Positions 6,919 to 14,268 of a stretch of DNA of 37,543 bases are shown one piece after another. The position numbers were made by a program, and so were the translations under genes. Where the stretch lies: NCBI GenBank assembly GCA_030698495.1, contig JAUYKA010000035.1:72778-110320 (forward strand). The letters are read 5' to 3'. Below the pieces are notes generated by a model. The model saw nothing but the letters and a program-made list of their open reading frames with translations, was not told where the DNA came from and searched no databases. How positions within the stretch are numbered: the stretch's first letter is position 1; the number at the start of each line of letters is the position of its first letter. Origin of the DNA: a bacterium (lineage in GTDB: Bacteria; Patescibacteriota; Andersenbacteria; UBA10190).

Positions 6919-7323
6919 TTATTTGATGCATTCCTGCCCCGGCGGCAACAAGGTGATTCTTTGATTAGCCAGCACGGCTCCGGACTGTTTCTGCCGCAAG
7001 ACTAAACTCCCCCCCGTTTCATCGCACGGCATTGTCATTCTGGCTTCACCGTCGCCTATATTACCCGTGCCGACTATAACATCCTCTTTTGCACTGCGCA
7101 GCATCAATACAATTTCTTCCCGACTGCCATCTCCGGGCGGTGTCCAGCGTACGGCTACCGGCACCCCTCTAACCACGGGCTCCGAAACTTCCAGCGCTAA
7201 AAACTGCTGCCCCGCCAAATTGCTGCGTATCGCCACGCCCCCCACCCTACTCGCGCCAATGCCTAATATAACCAACACCAATAAAGCGACGATACCCAAA
7301 ATCACATAAATTATTTTTTGCAT
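6919..7323 (-). CDS. Hypothetical membrane-anchored protein, 134 aa
   Basis: One N-terminal membrane segment (residues 4-24) is followed by an extracytoplasmic domain of about 110 residues with the alternating hydrophobic pattern of a beta-sandwich. I do not recognise the family. It is the last gene of a three-gene unit (dsbA-like, prsW-like, this gene); its ATG is 1 bp from the prsW stop (TAATATG), which implies coupling. A role at the membrane with PrsW is possible, but only context supports it. Confidence 0.65.
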   Translation of the reverse strand: MQKIIYVILGIVALLVLVILGIGASRVGGVAIRSNLAGQQFLALEVSEPVVRGVPVAVRWTPPGDGSREEIVLMLRSAKEDVIVGTGNIGDGEARMTMPCDETGGSLVLRQKQSGAVLANQRITLLPPGQECIK

Positions 7324-7324
7324 A

Positions 7325-8260
7325 TTACGAAAGGTTATTGAAATTAGACCGATAAGCCCTCCTGAATTTCAGCCATGGCGCTTGCGTATTCCATGGTGTT
7401 TCATAGTGCCTGCCCGACACCCGGCCTACCTTTGCCTCGCTGCCTGCCGGCGGTTCCTGATTAACCAGTAATCGCCCGTTGCTATCCCGTCCAATCGCAT
7501 AAAAATCCCGTCGCCCGGTCCACAACACCAGAACAATTAAAGGAACTAGCAGCAACAGCACCGCGTACATCGTCTGATCAATAGCCAGCATCCAGTCATA
7601 AAAACCATGTAAACACCACGGTGCTAAGAACGCCTGCCACCAATAACGACGAGTGTTATAAACGCTGAACAGCCCCCTGGCCAGCATTACTCCCATTATC
7701 CCGCCAAAGCTAATATGAGCCAGAGTAGACACCAGAAATCTTAAGAAGAATACAAATACCAGCGTATCAAAGTTGCCAGCCGAAAACAGCTGGAAAAAAT
7801 AAGCAGAGTTCTCTAATGTGGCAAATCCCAGTCCTGCCGCCAACCCCAGCACCAACCCGTCAAACACCTGATCAACCAACTGACTTTTTCTAAACCATCC
7901 CCACAGCGCCAGATACCTCACTCCCTCCTCTACCAACGCCACTATCAAAAAAGTCCCCACGGCTGGCCACAAAATATCCGCCCAGCCCTGAATAGGACTT
8001 AAAGCACCGGTAAAGTAGTAAGCGGTGCCAGGAGAAATCATCTGCCACAATACCGGCGCCCACTTCTCCAATAAAAAAGCTGGCGCCACCAGAAACATGC
8101 CCAATCCGAACGCCTTAACCACCGCCATCGCGGGCACTGATCGTTCATGCCGCCGTAAATACCATACCCAAATGAACAATCCCGCCGGCAGTAAACTTAA
8201 TAGAAACGCCAGAATGGCTATGGCTACACCCGGAGGCAGTACTACAACTTGTTCATTCAT
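7325..8260 (-). CDS. PrsW-family intramembrane protease-like protein
   Basis: Polytopic protein with about eight hydrophobic segments. It carries the PrsW motifs: EE at residues 111-112 (VEEGVRYLALW), FATLEN at 146-151, and membrane histidines in AHISFGG (182) and CLHGFYDW (218). PrsW cleaves an anti-sigma factor in Bacillus; the wider family is of unknown substrate. The ATG at 8260 (MNEQVVV) overlaps the dsbA-like stop by 8 bp, so the two are coupled. The charged C-terminal 50 residues are predicted cytoplasmic and lack motifs. No anti-sigma factor is visible nearby. Confidence 0.82.
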   Translation of the reverse strand: MNEQVVVLPPGVAIAILAFLLSLLPAGLFIWVWYLRRHERSVPAMAVVKAFGLGMFLVAPAFLLEKWAPVLWQMISPGTAYYFTGALSPIQGWADILWPAVGTFLIVALVEEGVRYLALWGWFRKSQLVDQVFDGLVLGLAAGLGFATLENSAYFFQLFSAGNFDTLVFVFFLRFLVSTLAHISFGGIMGVMLARGLFSVYNTRRYWWQAFLAPWCLHGFYDWMLAIDQTMYAVLLLLVPLIVLVLWTGRRDFYAIGRDSNGRLLVNQEPPAGSEAKVGRVSGRHYETPWNTQAPWLKFRRAYRSNFNNLS

Positions 8261-8966
8261 GGCTAGTGTCAGATAATATAATCTCAATATCTTCTTTCAG
8301 AGTATCATACGGCAACACACCGACATATACTTTATCGCCGATCACAAAAGTCGGATTTGCCGTCACCCCTATATCAACAGCGTCATGCGCGTCGCCGGCA
8401 ATTTGCCAGATTGCTTCCTCGCTATCGCGACATTTATTAAAGTTATCCACATCCAAACCAATCTGTAACGCCAGATTATTTAACCCTTCATCCGATAAGT
8501 CCTCCGCCGCGTAAACCCCGCGCGCGTAACTTAAGAACTCCCCTTGCTGTGCCGCGCAATATGCTGTTAAAGAAGCTGTTTGCGCCCACGGATGAACATC
8601 GCTTAGCGGAAAACTTTTATACACCAATTTAACTTTGCCCGTATCCAGATATTCACGCTCCAACCAAGGCAAATCTTTAGCAAACCACTCTCGGCAATAA
8701 AGACATTCAAAATCAGCAAACATCACCAGCGTAACCGGCGCATCCGTGTCGCCGATAATTATGTCATCCTCACTTATTTGTACCGCTTGATCCATTTTAT
8801 ACATTGTTACTCCGGCCACTTCCGCTTGAACCCGATTATCTTCTCCGGATTCAACCATCTTTTCTCCTCCCATATTCATGTAAACCACGCCGGCTAAAAC
8901 TGCTCCCGCCAGCACAATCGCCACCGGTAAACCCCAGTTTTCACTTGAAGGATTATCCCCGCTCAC
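8253..8966 (-). CDS. DsbA-like thiol:disulfide oxidoreductase, membrane-anchored
   Basis: Thioredoxin-fold protein with an N-terminal membrane anchor (residues 12-30). The active site is FECLYC (Cys88-Leu-Tyr-Cys91) and the cis-proline loop is TANPTFVIG (Pro205), so both key elements are intact. This Thioredoxin_4 type acts outside the membrane to form disulfides. The start codon is GTG, 11 nt after a TATTAT box. It is the first gene of an operon with the PrsW-like protein. The large cysteine-rich pilin-like proteins encoded at 26394-35015 are plausible clients (inference). Confidence 0.88.
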   Translation of the reverse strand: MSGDNPSSENWGLPVAIVLAGAVLAGVVYMNMGGEKMVESGEDNRVQAEVAGVTMYKMDQAVQISEDDIIIGDTDAPVTLVMFADFECLYCREWFAKDLPWLEREYLDTGKVKLVYKSFPLSDVHPWAQTASLTAYCAAQQGEFLSYARGVYAAEDLSDEGLNNLALQIGLDVDNFNKCRDSEEAIWQIAGDAHDAVDIGVTANPTFVIGDKVYVGVLPYDTLKEDIEIILSDTSHE

Positions 8967-9006
8967 CCTTTTATCCTATAATACCGCCGTGAATTAGGCC
9001 ACTAAA

Positions 9007-9041
9007 GAAAAACCGTTGCGGCTTCAAGCCTGACAACGGTT
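9007..9041 (-). terminator. Terminator of the 178-aa gene
   Basis: Minus strand: AACCGTTG pairs with CAACGGTT, with an inner GGCTT/AAGCC stem, followed by TTTTTCTTT. It lies 20 bp after the stop of the gene at 9061. Confidence 0.8.
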
Positions 9042-9060
9042 GCTATTTTGCCTCCTGCTA

Positions 9061-9597
9061 TCAATGAATTGTCTTCACGAAAGACGCGCCGCGATACCGC
9101 CGACGATAAGCCCGACAACGCCCGTTTGACTTCTTCGCCGCGACCGGCGGATCCGGTGTTACCACCCCCCGCACCAAATCGTACAAAGTGGGCAGCCGGC
9201 CGCCACACAAAGGATAGCCGCGAAACACAACCAGCCGCCTGACCATGTCCACGGTAAATCCAAAAGAGGGGTACTGCCGGGCGATACGTTCGTACGCGTG
9301 AACATAACGCGGGCGGAACACCTCTGTCAGTCCGTGCCTCTGCGCATACTGCTTGCGCGCCTGCTTTTCGGACAGATCGCCAAACTGACTGCGAAAACCC
9401 TCATCATGAAAAAACAGCCAGAAGAAAGCGGCCTCCGAAAAACCATGGACACGGAAATAACGCAGATAGTCACCGCCATAGGCAGTATGGGCATATTGCC
9501 CCGCCGCCAAACCGTTCTCCTCACAAAACTGATCCAAAAAACCTCGTGACCTTACCTGACTTCGACTGGTAAGACCCCCCAAAGATACACTGGCCAT
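9061..9597 (-). CDS. Hypothetical protein, 178 aa
   Basis: Not recognised. It is soluble, with no signal peptide, rich in aromatic residues and arginine, and ends in a very basic tail (RCRAYRRRYRGASFVK) that could contact nucleic acid. The ATG at 9597 has an excellent Shine-Dalgarno AAGGAGGTG. A strong terminator follows it (9007-9041). Another terminator hairpin (9637-9663) lies only 40 bp upstream of the start, so the gene is either read through that hairpin or has its own promoter. See the ncRNA candidate at 9637-9812. Confidence 0.65.
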   Translation of the reverse strand: MASVSLGGLTSRSQVRSRGFLDQFCEENGLAAGQYAHTAYGGDYLRYFRVHGFSEAAFFWLFFHDEGFRSQFGDLSEKQARKQYAQRHGLTEVFRPRYVHAYERIARQYPSFGFTVDMVRRLVVFRGYPLCGGRLPTLYDLVRGVVTPDPPVAAKKSNGRCRAYRRRYRGASFVKTIH

Positions 9598-9636
9598 GTC
9601 AGCACCTCCTTAACATGCTTGCGTAAAAAGAACCAA

Positions 9637-9663
9637 AAAACCCTCGGTTTCTAGCCGAGGGCT
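9637..9663 (-). terminator. Terminator hairpin upstream of the 178-aa gene
   Basis: Minus strand: CCCTCGG-CTAGAAA-CCGAGGG followed by TTTTTT. It is a textbook intrinsic terminator. It ends a transcript that would start near 9812 and could also act as an attenuator for the downstream gene. Confidence 0.8.
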
Positions 9664-9812
9664 CGTGTGAATATCCTAAATATTTTCTCTATATACTTTG
9701 GACACTTACACCAACACTCGGGCAACCCTTGCCTAACAGGCGCAAAAACAAGCCCAGCTTAATCGCTGCTATCCGTACCGATACCATGGTGTAGATGTGT
9801 TTGCTCATACCT
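9637..9812 (-). ncRNA. Candidate structured small RNA or regulatory leader, about 175 nt
   Basis: A near-perfect promoter (9819-9847) and a strong terminator (9637-9663) bracket this stretch. Visible pairings inside are ACAC/GTGT and ACACCA/TGGTGT as a long-range closing stem, CAGC-GATTAA-GCTG, GCC-TGTTA-GGC and TATC/GGATA hairpins. A 39-codon ORF (9808 to 9689, begins MSKHIYTM) also starts about 10 nt after the -10 box, so a short leader peptide is an alternative. I could not match it to 6S, SRP RNA, RNase P RNA or a known riboswitch by eye. Confidence 0.5.
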
Positions 9813-9818
9813 ATACTC

Positions 9819-9847
9819 AATATATTAGGCCAAATTACTATTGTCAA
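9819..9847 (-). promoter_or_regulatory. Consensus-like promoter of the small RNA/leader
   Basis: Minus strand: perfect -35 TTGACA (9842-9847), exactly 17 bp of spacer, then -10 TATATT (9819-9824). It is the best promoter match in the window. Confidence 0.75.
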
Positions 9848-9935
9848 TCAACCCTGACTAACTCCCGCCACAAACAGTGACAAGTATGCAATACTATGCT
9901 ATATAGAACTGTTAGATTTATATCTTACGTTACCT

Positions 9936-10778
9936 ATGCCTCAACGCGACCGTATCACCATTACCATTCGTCAGGATCTCCTGCGCAGCCTGGATCGCCT
10001 TATCGACCACCAGCGCATCCGCAACCGCTCCCACGCCCTGGAGGTACTACTAACCAGAACACTGTCTTCGGAAACCAGACAAGCTGTCATCCTGGCCAGC
10101 GGTCAAGGCGTAAAAATGCGTCCGTTTACTTATGAAATTCCCAAACCTTTAATCCCCGTTAACGGCCGCCCCTTATTGGAATACAGCATCGATTTATTGC
10201 ACCGCTACGGTATTAACGATATTGTCCTTACTGTCAGCCACCTGGCCGCTAAAATTAAAAATCATTTCGGCAACGGTTCGCACTTCGGCGTTAACATCTC
10301 TTACGTGCACGAGAAAAAAATCAGCGGCACCGGCGGCGCCTTACGTGCCGCTCAAAAGAAACTGGGCGATGCGCCTTTTCTGATGTTATACGGCGACGTC
10401 CTGCTTGATCTGGACATTACCGAATTTATGCAAGTCCACCAAAACACCAAAGCCTCCATCGGCACTCTGGCGCTAACTTCCGTCGCCGACCCCTCCGCCT
10501 ATGGCGCTGTCCGCATGCGCGGCACACGCGTCGTGGAATTTTCTGAAAAACCGGTTATATCCAATGATGTCTCTCGCCTGGTTTTCGCCGGTTGCGCCGC
10601 TTTCAATCCCAGTGTTTTCGATTTTTTGCAAAAAAGAGGACAGTTAAGCCTAGAGCGAGACGTCTTCCCTGAACTCATTTCCCAAGGCCGTCTCTTCGGT
10701 TATCCATTTGAGGGTCAATGGTTCGACGTTTCCACCCACGACGTTTATGAGCAAGTACTAAAACAGTGGCGCGGTTAA
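9936..10778 (+). CDS. Ribbon-helix-helix / sugar-phosphate nucleotidyltransferase fusion
   Basis: Residues 1-48 look like a CopG/MetJ-type ribbon-helix-helix domain: a strand RITITIR, helix DLLRSLDRLI, then RIRNRSHALEVLLTR. Residues 49-280 are an NTP_transferase domain of the glucose-1-phosphate or mannose-1-phosphate nucleotidyltransferase type. The nucleotide loop is LASGQGVKMRP (54-63; the usual GGxGTRLRP is altered, Lys60 in place of Arg). KPLIPVNGRPLLEY, SGTGGAL and the metal-binding YGD (152-154) are present. The enzyme half would make a nucleotide sugar. The frame is continuous and the only good ATG precedes the RHH part, so the fusion looks real; DNA binding is inferred. Confidence 0.85.
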   Translation: MPQRDRITITIRQDLLRSLDRLIDHQRIRNRSHALEVLLTRTLSSETRQAVILASGQGVKMRPFTYEIPKPLIPVNGRPLLEYSIDLLHRYGINDIVLTVSHLAAKIKNHFGNGSHFGVNISYVHEKKISGTGGALRAAQKKLGDAPFLMLYGDVLLDLDITEFMQVHQNTKASIGTLALTSVADPSAYGAVRMRGTRVVEFSEKPVISNDVSRLVFAGCAAFNPSVFDFLQKRGQLSLERDVFPELISQGRLFGYPFEGQWFDVSTHDVYEQVLKQWRG

Positions 10779-10791
10779 TCCGGCACACCTA

Positions 10792-10820
10792 TTGACATTG
10801 GGGAAAACTTCATATACCAT
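10792..10820 (+). promoter_or_regulatory. Promoter of the 58-aa gene
   Basis: -35 TTGACA (10792-10797), 17-bp spacer, -10 TACCAT (10815-10820). It lies 70 bp upstream of the ATG at 10891. Confidence 0.6.
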
Positions 10821-10890
10821 CATACGTTTTGTGATAAAATGTACTTATCACTCACGTCCCCCGTCCTTTCTATCTACAAGGAGGTCAACC

Positions 10891-11067
10891 ATGGTCACTG
10901 CGTCACCCGCGCCGACTGCCAACGTTACCCCTACCAGTATTCGAGAACTGGAACGATGGATGCAACAGCGCGGCGTCACCGTACCACACAGCCTCGAGTA
11001 CCTCTCACCGCCCCTGATTCACATCCTCGCCCAAGGAGTCAGCGAACTCCCCGCCAGTAAAGACTGA
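10891..11067 (+). CDS. Hypothetical small protein, 58 aa
   Basis: Not recognised. It is Pro/Thr/Ala-rich at the N-terminus, then has one predicted helix (SIRELERWMQQRG). It has no signal or membrane segment. The frame is open further upstream, but the ATG at 10891 has a strong AAGGAGGTC Shine-Dalgarno and follows a clear promoter (10792-10820), so it defines the gene. A hairpin with a T run follows (11083-11116). Confidence 0.65.
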   Translation: MVTASPAPTANVTPTSIRELERWMQQRGVTVPHSLEYLSPPLIHILAQGVSELPASKD

Positions 11068-11082
11068 TACAGACCACCACTA

Positions 11083-11116
11083 GCCCGGTCCATCATCGAC
11101 CAGGCTCAACTTTTTT
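11083..11116 (+). terminator. Probable terminator of the 58-aa gene
   Basis: GCCCGGTC (11083-11090) pairs with GACCAGGC (11098-11105) with one mismatch; TTTTTT follows 5 nt later. The T run lies inside the 3' end of the convergent ROK gene. Confidence 0.5.
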
Positions 11117-12032
11117 CCAAAGCCAATATCGCCGCGCCCATCATGCCCGCTTCGTTGCCCAAATTTGCCCGCCAAATAGTTTGCGGCTTGAGCGCGTCTG
11201 CTAAATATCCGCTCGCTTCATCCGCCGCTTTCCGCCGTAGATCTGCTAATAACCAGTCCCGCGACATTGCCGCTCCGCCAATCGCCACCAGATCCGGATA
11301 AGCCACTATAGACATAGCCAGCAATCCCCGTGCCATCCACAATAAAGCCTCTTCAATAACTTCCCCGGCCGCTAAGTTTCCGGCCTCGGCTTGATCTAAA
11401 ATATTTTTAAACGCTTCTTTGGCGTCACCTAAACCTTCAATCTTGCTCCGCGCCAAAGACACCAGCTTTGGCACCGCTATCCTTGCTTCCAAGTCAACCC
11501 GCGACCCGCAGCCGCACGCACCCGGAACCGGGTTTTCCCAAGATACCGGCAGGTGTCCTCCTTCCCAGCCATATTGGATTTTACCGTCAACAACCAATCC
11601 GGTGCCTATTCCCGTTCCCCAAGTTAAATGCAGCAATCTGATTTCCGGACGTCCTTCTCCCCGCCTCTTTTGCCATTCCGCCAACGCCGCGCAATTCGCG
11701 TCATTTTCTACCGCCACATTGGCTGGATTCAATAAACCGGGTACAAAATGGCTGACCGGTACGGGCCTACTGCCCACGGTCAACCCTTTTATATTCCCTG
11801 CATACTTTACCTCCCGTCCGTCCGCCGTCAATGTCGCCGGCAAAGCCAGCCCCGCCGCCTCCACCTTACTAACACCCAACTTTTCTACCGCTGCCGCGAT
11901 ACTGTCAATATATTCCTTAATGCCCCTACCGGCACCGCTGGCTGTCTTTACGGTCTTAATAATCTCAAGCTCCGGCGAAAACAATCCCGCCTTAATCCAC
12001 GTTGCTCCCGCGTCAATACCGATTACGTTCAT
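11106..12032 (-). CDS. ROK-family sugar kinase (glucokinase-like)
   Basis: ATP-dependent sugar kinase fold. The N-terminal phosphate-1 motif GIDAGATWIKAGL (5-17), VAVENDANCAALAEW with catalytic Asp111, the GTGIGTGLVVDG loop and the ExGH substrate motif EGGHLP (157-160) are all present. The ROK zinc motif CxCGxxGCxE is only partly kept (ACGCGSRVDLE: the third Cys is Val), so zinc binding may be altered. The 308-aa length is normal. Glucose or N-acetyl-sugar phosphorylation is likely. It sits 9 bp after the RibL-like gene, probably in the same operon, with a GAGGA Shine-Dalgarno. Confidence 0.85.
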   Translation of the reverse strand: MNVIGIDAGATWIKAGLFSPELEIIKTVKTASGAGRGIKEYIDSIAAAVEKLGVSKVEAAGLALPATLTADGREVKYAGNIKGLTVGSRPVPVSHFVPGLLNPANVAVENDANCAALAEWQKRRGEGRPEIRLLHLTWGTGIGTGLVVDGKIQYGWEGGHLPVSWENPVPGACGCGSRVDLEARIAVPKLVSLARSKIEGLGDAKEAFKNILDQAEAGNLAAGEVIEEALLWMARGLLAMSIVAYPDLVAIGGAAMSRDWLLADLRRKAADEASGYLADALKPQTIWRANLGNEAGMMGAAILALEKS

Positions 12033-12041
12033 ACTACTATC

Positions 12042-12467
12042 TTAATCCTCACGAGCCTGACGCAGCAAAGATGATTTATACTTATGCGGCTGGTATGTTC
12101 CCAGACGCGCTACGCGCACATCCCTTTTACCTAATCGGTCCAGCCGATCGCGTATCGTGGCATCATCCGGCTCCTGATCATATCCCAAAGCAACCACATC
12201 CGCGTCTAGCTCATCCAAAATTCTAAACCGATCTCCTTCGTTGCCTAAAATAGCTCGGTCAACCGCGGACTCGCCGGCTACTGCCAATCGCCGCCGCTCC
12301 TCACCTGCTTCCGGCTCACGGCCTTTGATATTCCTAATCGAACTGTCTCGCGCGACAATCACGGTTAAATCATCTCCCAGTTTCTTGGCTTCGTTAAAAA
12401 GAAAACGATGTCCGTCATGCAGCGGATCAAACGAGCCAAACACCACCACTTTAATAGTCTTATTCAA
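12042..12467 (-). CDS. Cytidylyltransferase-like protein (RibL/TagD type)
   Basis: Small nucleotidyltransferase of the HxGH superfamily. The HDGH motif is at residues 17-20 and RNIKG at 45-49; YKSSLLR near the C-terminus occupies the place of the ISSTxIR motif. At 141 aa it matches archaeal FAD synthetase RibL and glycerol-3-phosphate cytidylyltransferase, which share this architecture; the long RNIKG variant and Asp-rich middle favour RibL-like enzymes. The start is TTG, overlapping the stop of the upstream pilus gene (TTGA), so translation is probably coupled. Confidence 0.75.
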   Translation of the reverse strand: MNKTIKVVVFGSFDPLHDGHRFLFNEAKKLGDDLTVIVARDSSIRNIKGREPEAGEERRRLAVAGESAVDRAILGNEGDRFRILDELDADVVALGYDQEPDDATIRDRLDRLGKRDVRVARLGTYQPHKYKSSLLRQARED

Positions 12468-12799
12468 CGCCCCGCGTTAGTGCTTGTCGGCATGAACAGC
12501 TGTCCCGTTACAAACGGTTCCCCCAAACTACTGGTGCGATTTACTCTTTGTGTATTTATTTGTTGTAGTAAATCTGTATTGATTCCGGGATTACTCGGTA
12601 CTACACCCGGGGGTAACATCATCGGCTGCTGTAACGGTTTCCAAGCTCGCAGATACAATAATGTCACCACCAGAATCCCCGCAATGGAAAATATCACCGT
12701 CCTGGCCGCGCTTGAAGACAGCCACCTAATTACCGCCTGTCCAAGAAAGCCTAACTTTAATTTCACCGTATTATCCGATGTTTTATTTCCTTCAGACAT
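12464..12799 (-). CDS. Pilus-operon membrane protein, fourth gene of unit 2
   Basis: One membrane segment (about residues 32-50) follows a short cytoplasmic N-terminus; the C-terminal 60 residues are Pro/Asn-rich and extracytoplasmic. No family is recognised. It starts inside the pilO stop (TAATG) and ends inside the next start, so it belongs to the pil operon. The gene at 15373-15699 holds the same position in the other pil unit and shares the pattern of a D-L-L/I region, then R-rich, then a final F-containing motif. A PilP-like role is possible but unproven. Confidence 0.65.
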   Translation of the reverse strand: MSEGNKTSDNTVKLKLGFLGQAVIRWLSSSAARTVIFSIAGILVVTLLYLRAWKPLQQPMMLPPGVVPSNPGINTDLLQQINTQRVNRTSSLGEPFVTGQLFMPTSTNAGR

Positions 12800-13389
12800 T
12801 ATTGTGTTTTTTGTACATAAAATATTATGTCAACCGACATACTGTAATTAAATAAAGACACCCGCGCCCCTTCGCCTTGATGCGCTTGCGCTTTTAAACT
12901 CCAAGAACTAATCGCCGCCAACTCTTGAATATGCTCAATACTCTCCAAAAAATCAAGCAATCGGTCAACATTACCGCCCGCTATTAACGAAACTGTTACT
13001 TTCGTTATACCGGTATTTTTTAACGCTCCTTTGTCGGATTTTTCCGCGTCAATTTCATTGATTGACTTAATATCAAGCGTCAGTCCGTATTGATCAGCCA
13101 CTTGTTCCAAACGCTCGACAATTTGAGTCAGCGAATTACTGCCCGGTATCACCACTTTAAGTTGATTGTCATAATCCCGTTGCTGATCGATAACTTGAGA
13201 CATTTGCGTATTTCGTTCTTTGACGTTAACAATTTGTTGTCCCTGGGAACGCATATCGGCCAACTCCAGTGCCTTGGCCGACACCATTTTCCATAAAAAA
13301 GGTTGCGCCGCTATCAACAATATCACCACAATCGCCATAAAACCCAAACGTCGGTATTGCTTATTTTTTCCCGGCATTAAAGACAGCAT
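12799..13389 (-). CDS. PilO-like type IV pilus assembly protein, unit 2
   Basis: Bitopic protein: a short basic cytoplasmic N-terminus, a membrane helix at about 17-34, a coiled-coil stretch (about 35-75), then a ferredoxin-like domain with the TQIVERLEQVADQYGLTLDIKSI pattern common to PilO/GspM. PilO pairs with PilN and links the PilM platform to the periplasmic or extracellular side. The 196-aa length fits. Two ATGs are possible (13389 or 13377, MPGKNKQ). It lies 2 bp after the pilN stop. Confidence 0.8.
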   Translation of the reverse strand: MLSLMPGKNKQYRRLGFMAIVVILLIAAQPFLWKMVSAKALELADMRSQGQQIVNVKERNTQMSQVIDQQRDYDNQLKVVIPGSNSLTQIVERLEQVADQYGLTLDIKSINEIDAEKSDKGALKNTGITKVTVSLIAGGNVDRLLDFLESIEHIQELAAISSWSLKAQAHQGEGARVSLFNYSMSVDIIFYVQKTQ

Positions 13390-13391
13390 AG

Positions 13392-13952
13392 CTATCGAGG
13401 TTTTAAATTAATGTTAAACTGAAAAACAGGATTGCTGCGTTCCAATAAATTTGTTGTCGGTGAATTTACACTAGCAACCGATTCAAGCGCCTTAATCCGC
13501 CCCTCTAACACCGTTAATGTGCTCCTGCTTTCCGCTTGCCCCCCAACCGTCAGACTGGGTGTAAAAATTTCATCGTTTTCTATTATCGTCGTTGCCGTTA
13601 TATCGCTTAGTGTCACCCCGGGAGGCACTACCGGCAACAACTTTCGCAAGAAATCAGACCACACCGCTCGCCTGTTGCCGATATTACTTACTTTCTCCAA
13701 GACAAGATTCTGTTTGCTAATTTGCTCGCGCAACGCCTGGTATTCCTTAACCGCCGCCTCCAGCTCCGTTTTAGTGGTTCCCTTGGCCGCGACACCCATC
13801 ACCAACAACACCACTATTAACATAATCGCGACCATTGTTAATAAAGTAACCGCCATGACCAGGCTGTTGAAAAAAGTCTCTACCGAAACCATTAACGATT
13901 CTCGGCGTAACAACGCGCGACGCTCTGGTGGTAATAAATTAATCTCGCGCAT
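13392..13952 (-). CDS. PilN-like type IV pilus assembly protein, unit 2
   Basis: The N-terminus MREINLLPPERR is the PilN motif that inserts into PilM. A membrane helix follows (about 30-55), then a coiled coil and a small alpha/beta domain. The frame is open to a TTG at 13979, but the ATG at 13952 begins exactly at the conserved INLLP motif, so I chose it. Length 186 aa. It follows the GIY-YIG gene by 10 bp and precedes pilO by 2 bp. Confidence 0.85.
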   Translation of the reverse strand: MREINLLPPERRALLRRESLMVSVETFFNSLVMAVTLLTMVAIMLIVVLLVMGVAAKGTTKTELEAAVKEYQALREQISKQNLVLEKVSNIGNRRAVWSDFLRKLLPVVPPGVTLSDITATTIIENDEIFTPSLTVGGQAESRSTLTVLEGRIKALESVASVNSPTTNLLERSNPVFQFNINLKPR

Positions 13953-13962
13953 ACCCAGTATA

Positions 13963-14265
13963 TCAACACCCAGCGCCAAGCGCCCTGGCGTGAGTATATT
14001 GTTTAAGTCTTAAACCCATGAACTTCCTCCCTTGGTGAGTTTTGAGATAATGCTCGCGGCGCTTGGCGTCTTCACTGTGCAAACATCCCTCAAAATATAT
14101 TAATTTAAAAGGTCTCCTAAACTTAGTCGAGAAATTCTTACCCTTATCATGTTCTTCTAATCTTCTGCGCAGGTTGCTGGTATAACCGATATAATGCTTA
14201 TTATCCGTCATACTCTCGAGAATATAAACATAGAAGAACATGCTGGGTGTTGTATTACTGGGCAT
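13963..14265 (-). CDS. GIY-YIG protein inside the pil operon
   Basis: Single GIY-YIG domain: FYVYILESMTDNKHYIGYT holds the Y-x-Y and YIGYT core, followed by LRRRLEEHDKGK and the conserved Glu region (EDAKRREHYLKTHQGRK). 100 aa. Two starts are possible: ATG 14265, only 3 bp after the pilM stop, or ATG 14241 (MFFYVY) at the domain edge. It sits between pilM and pilN, where the sister unit has only a 10-bp junction, so it is an insertion relative to that unit. Whether it is a nuclease of its own or a mobile passenger cannot be read here. Confidence 0.82.
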   Translation of the reverse strand: MPSNTTPSMFFYVYILESMTDNKHYIGYTSNLRRRLEEHDKGKNFSTKFRRPFKLIYFEGCLHSEDAKRREHYLKTHQGRKFMGLRLKQYTHARALGAGC

Positions 14266-14268
14266 ACT

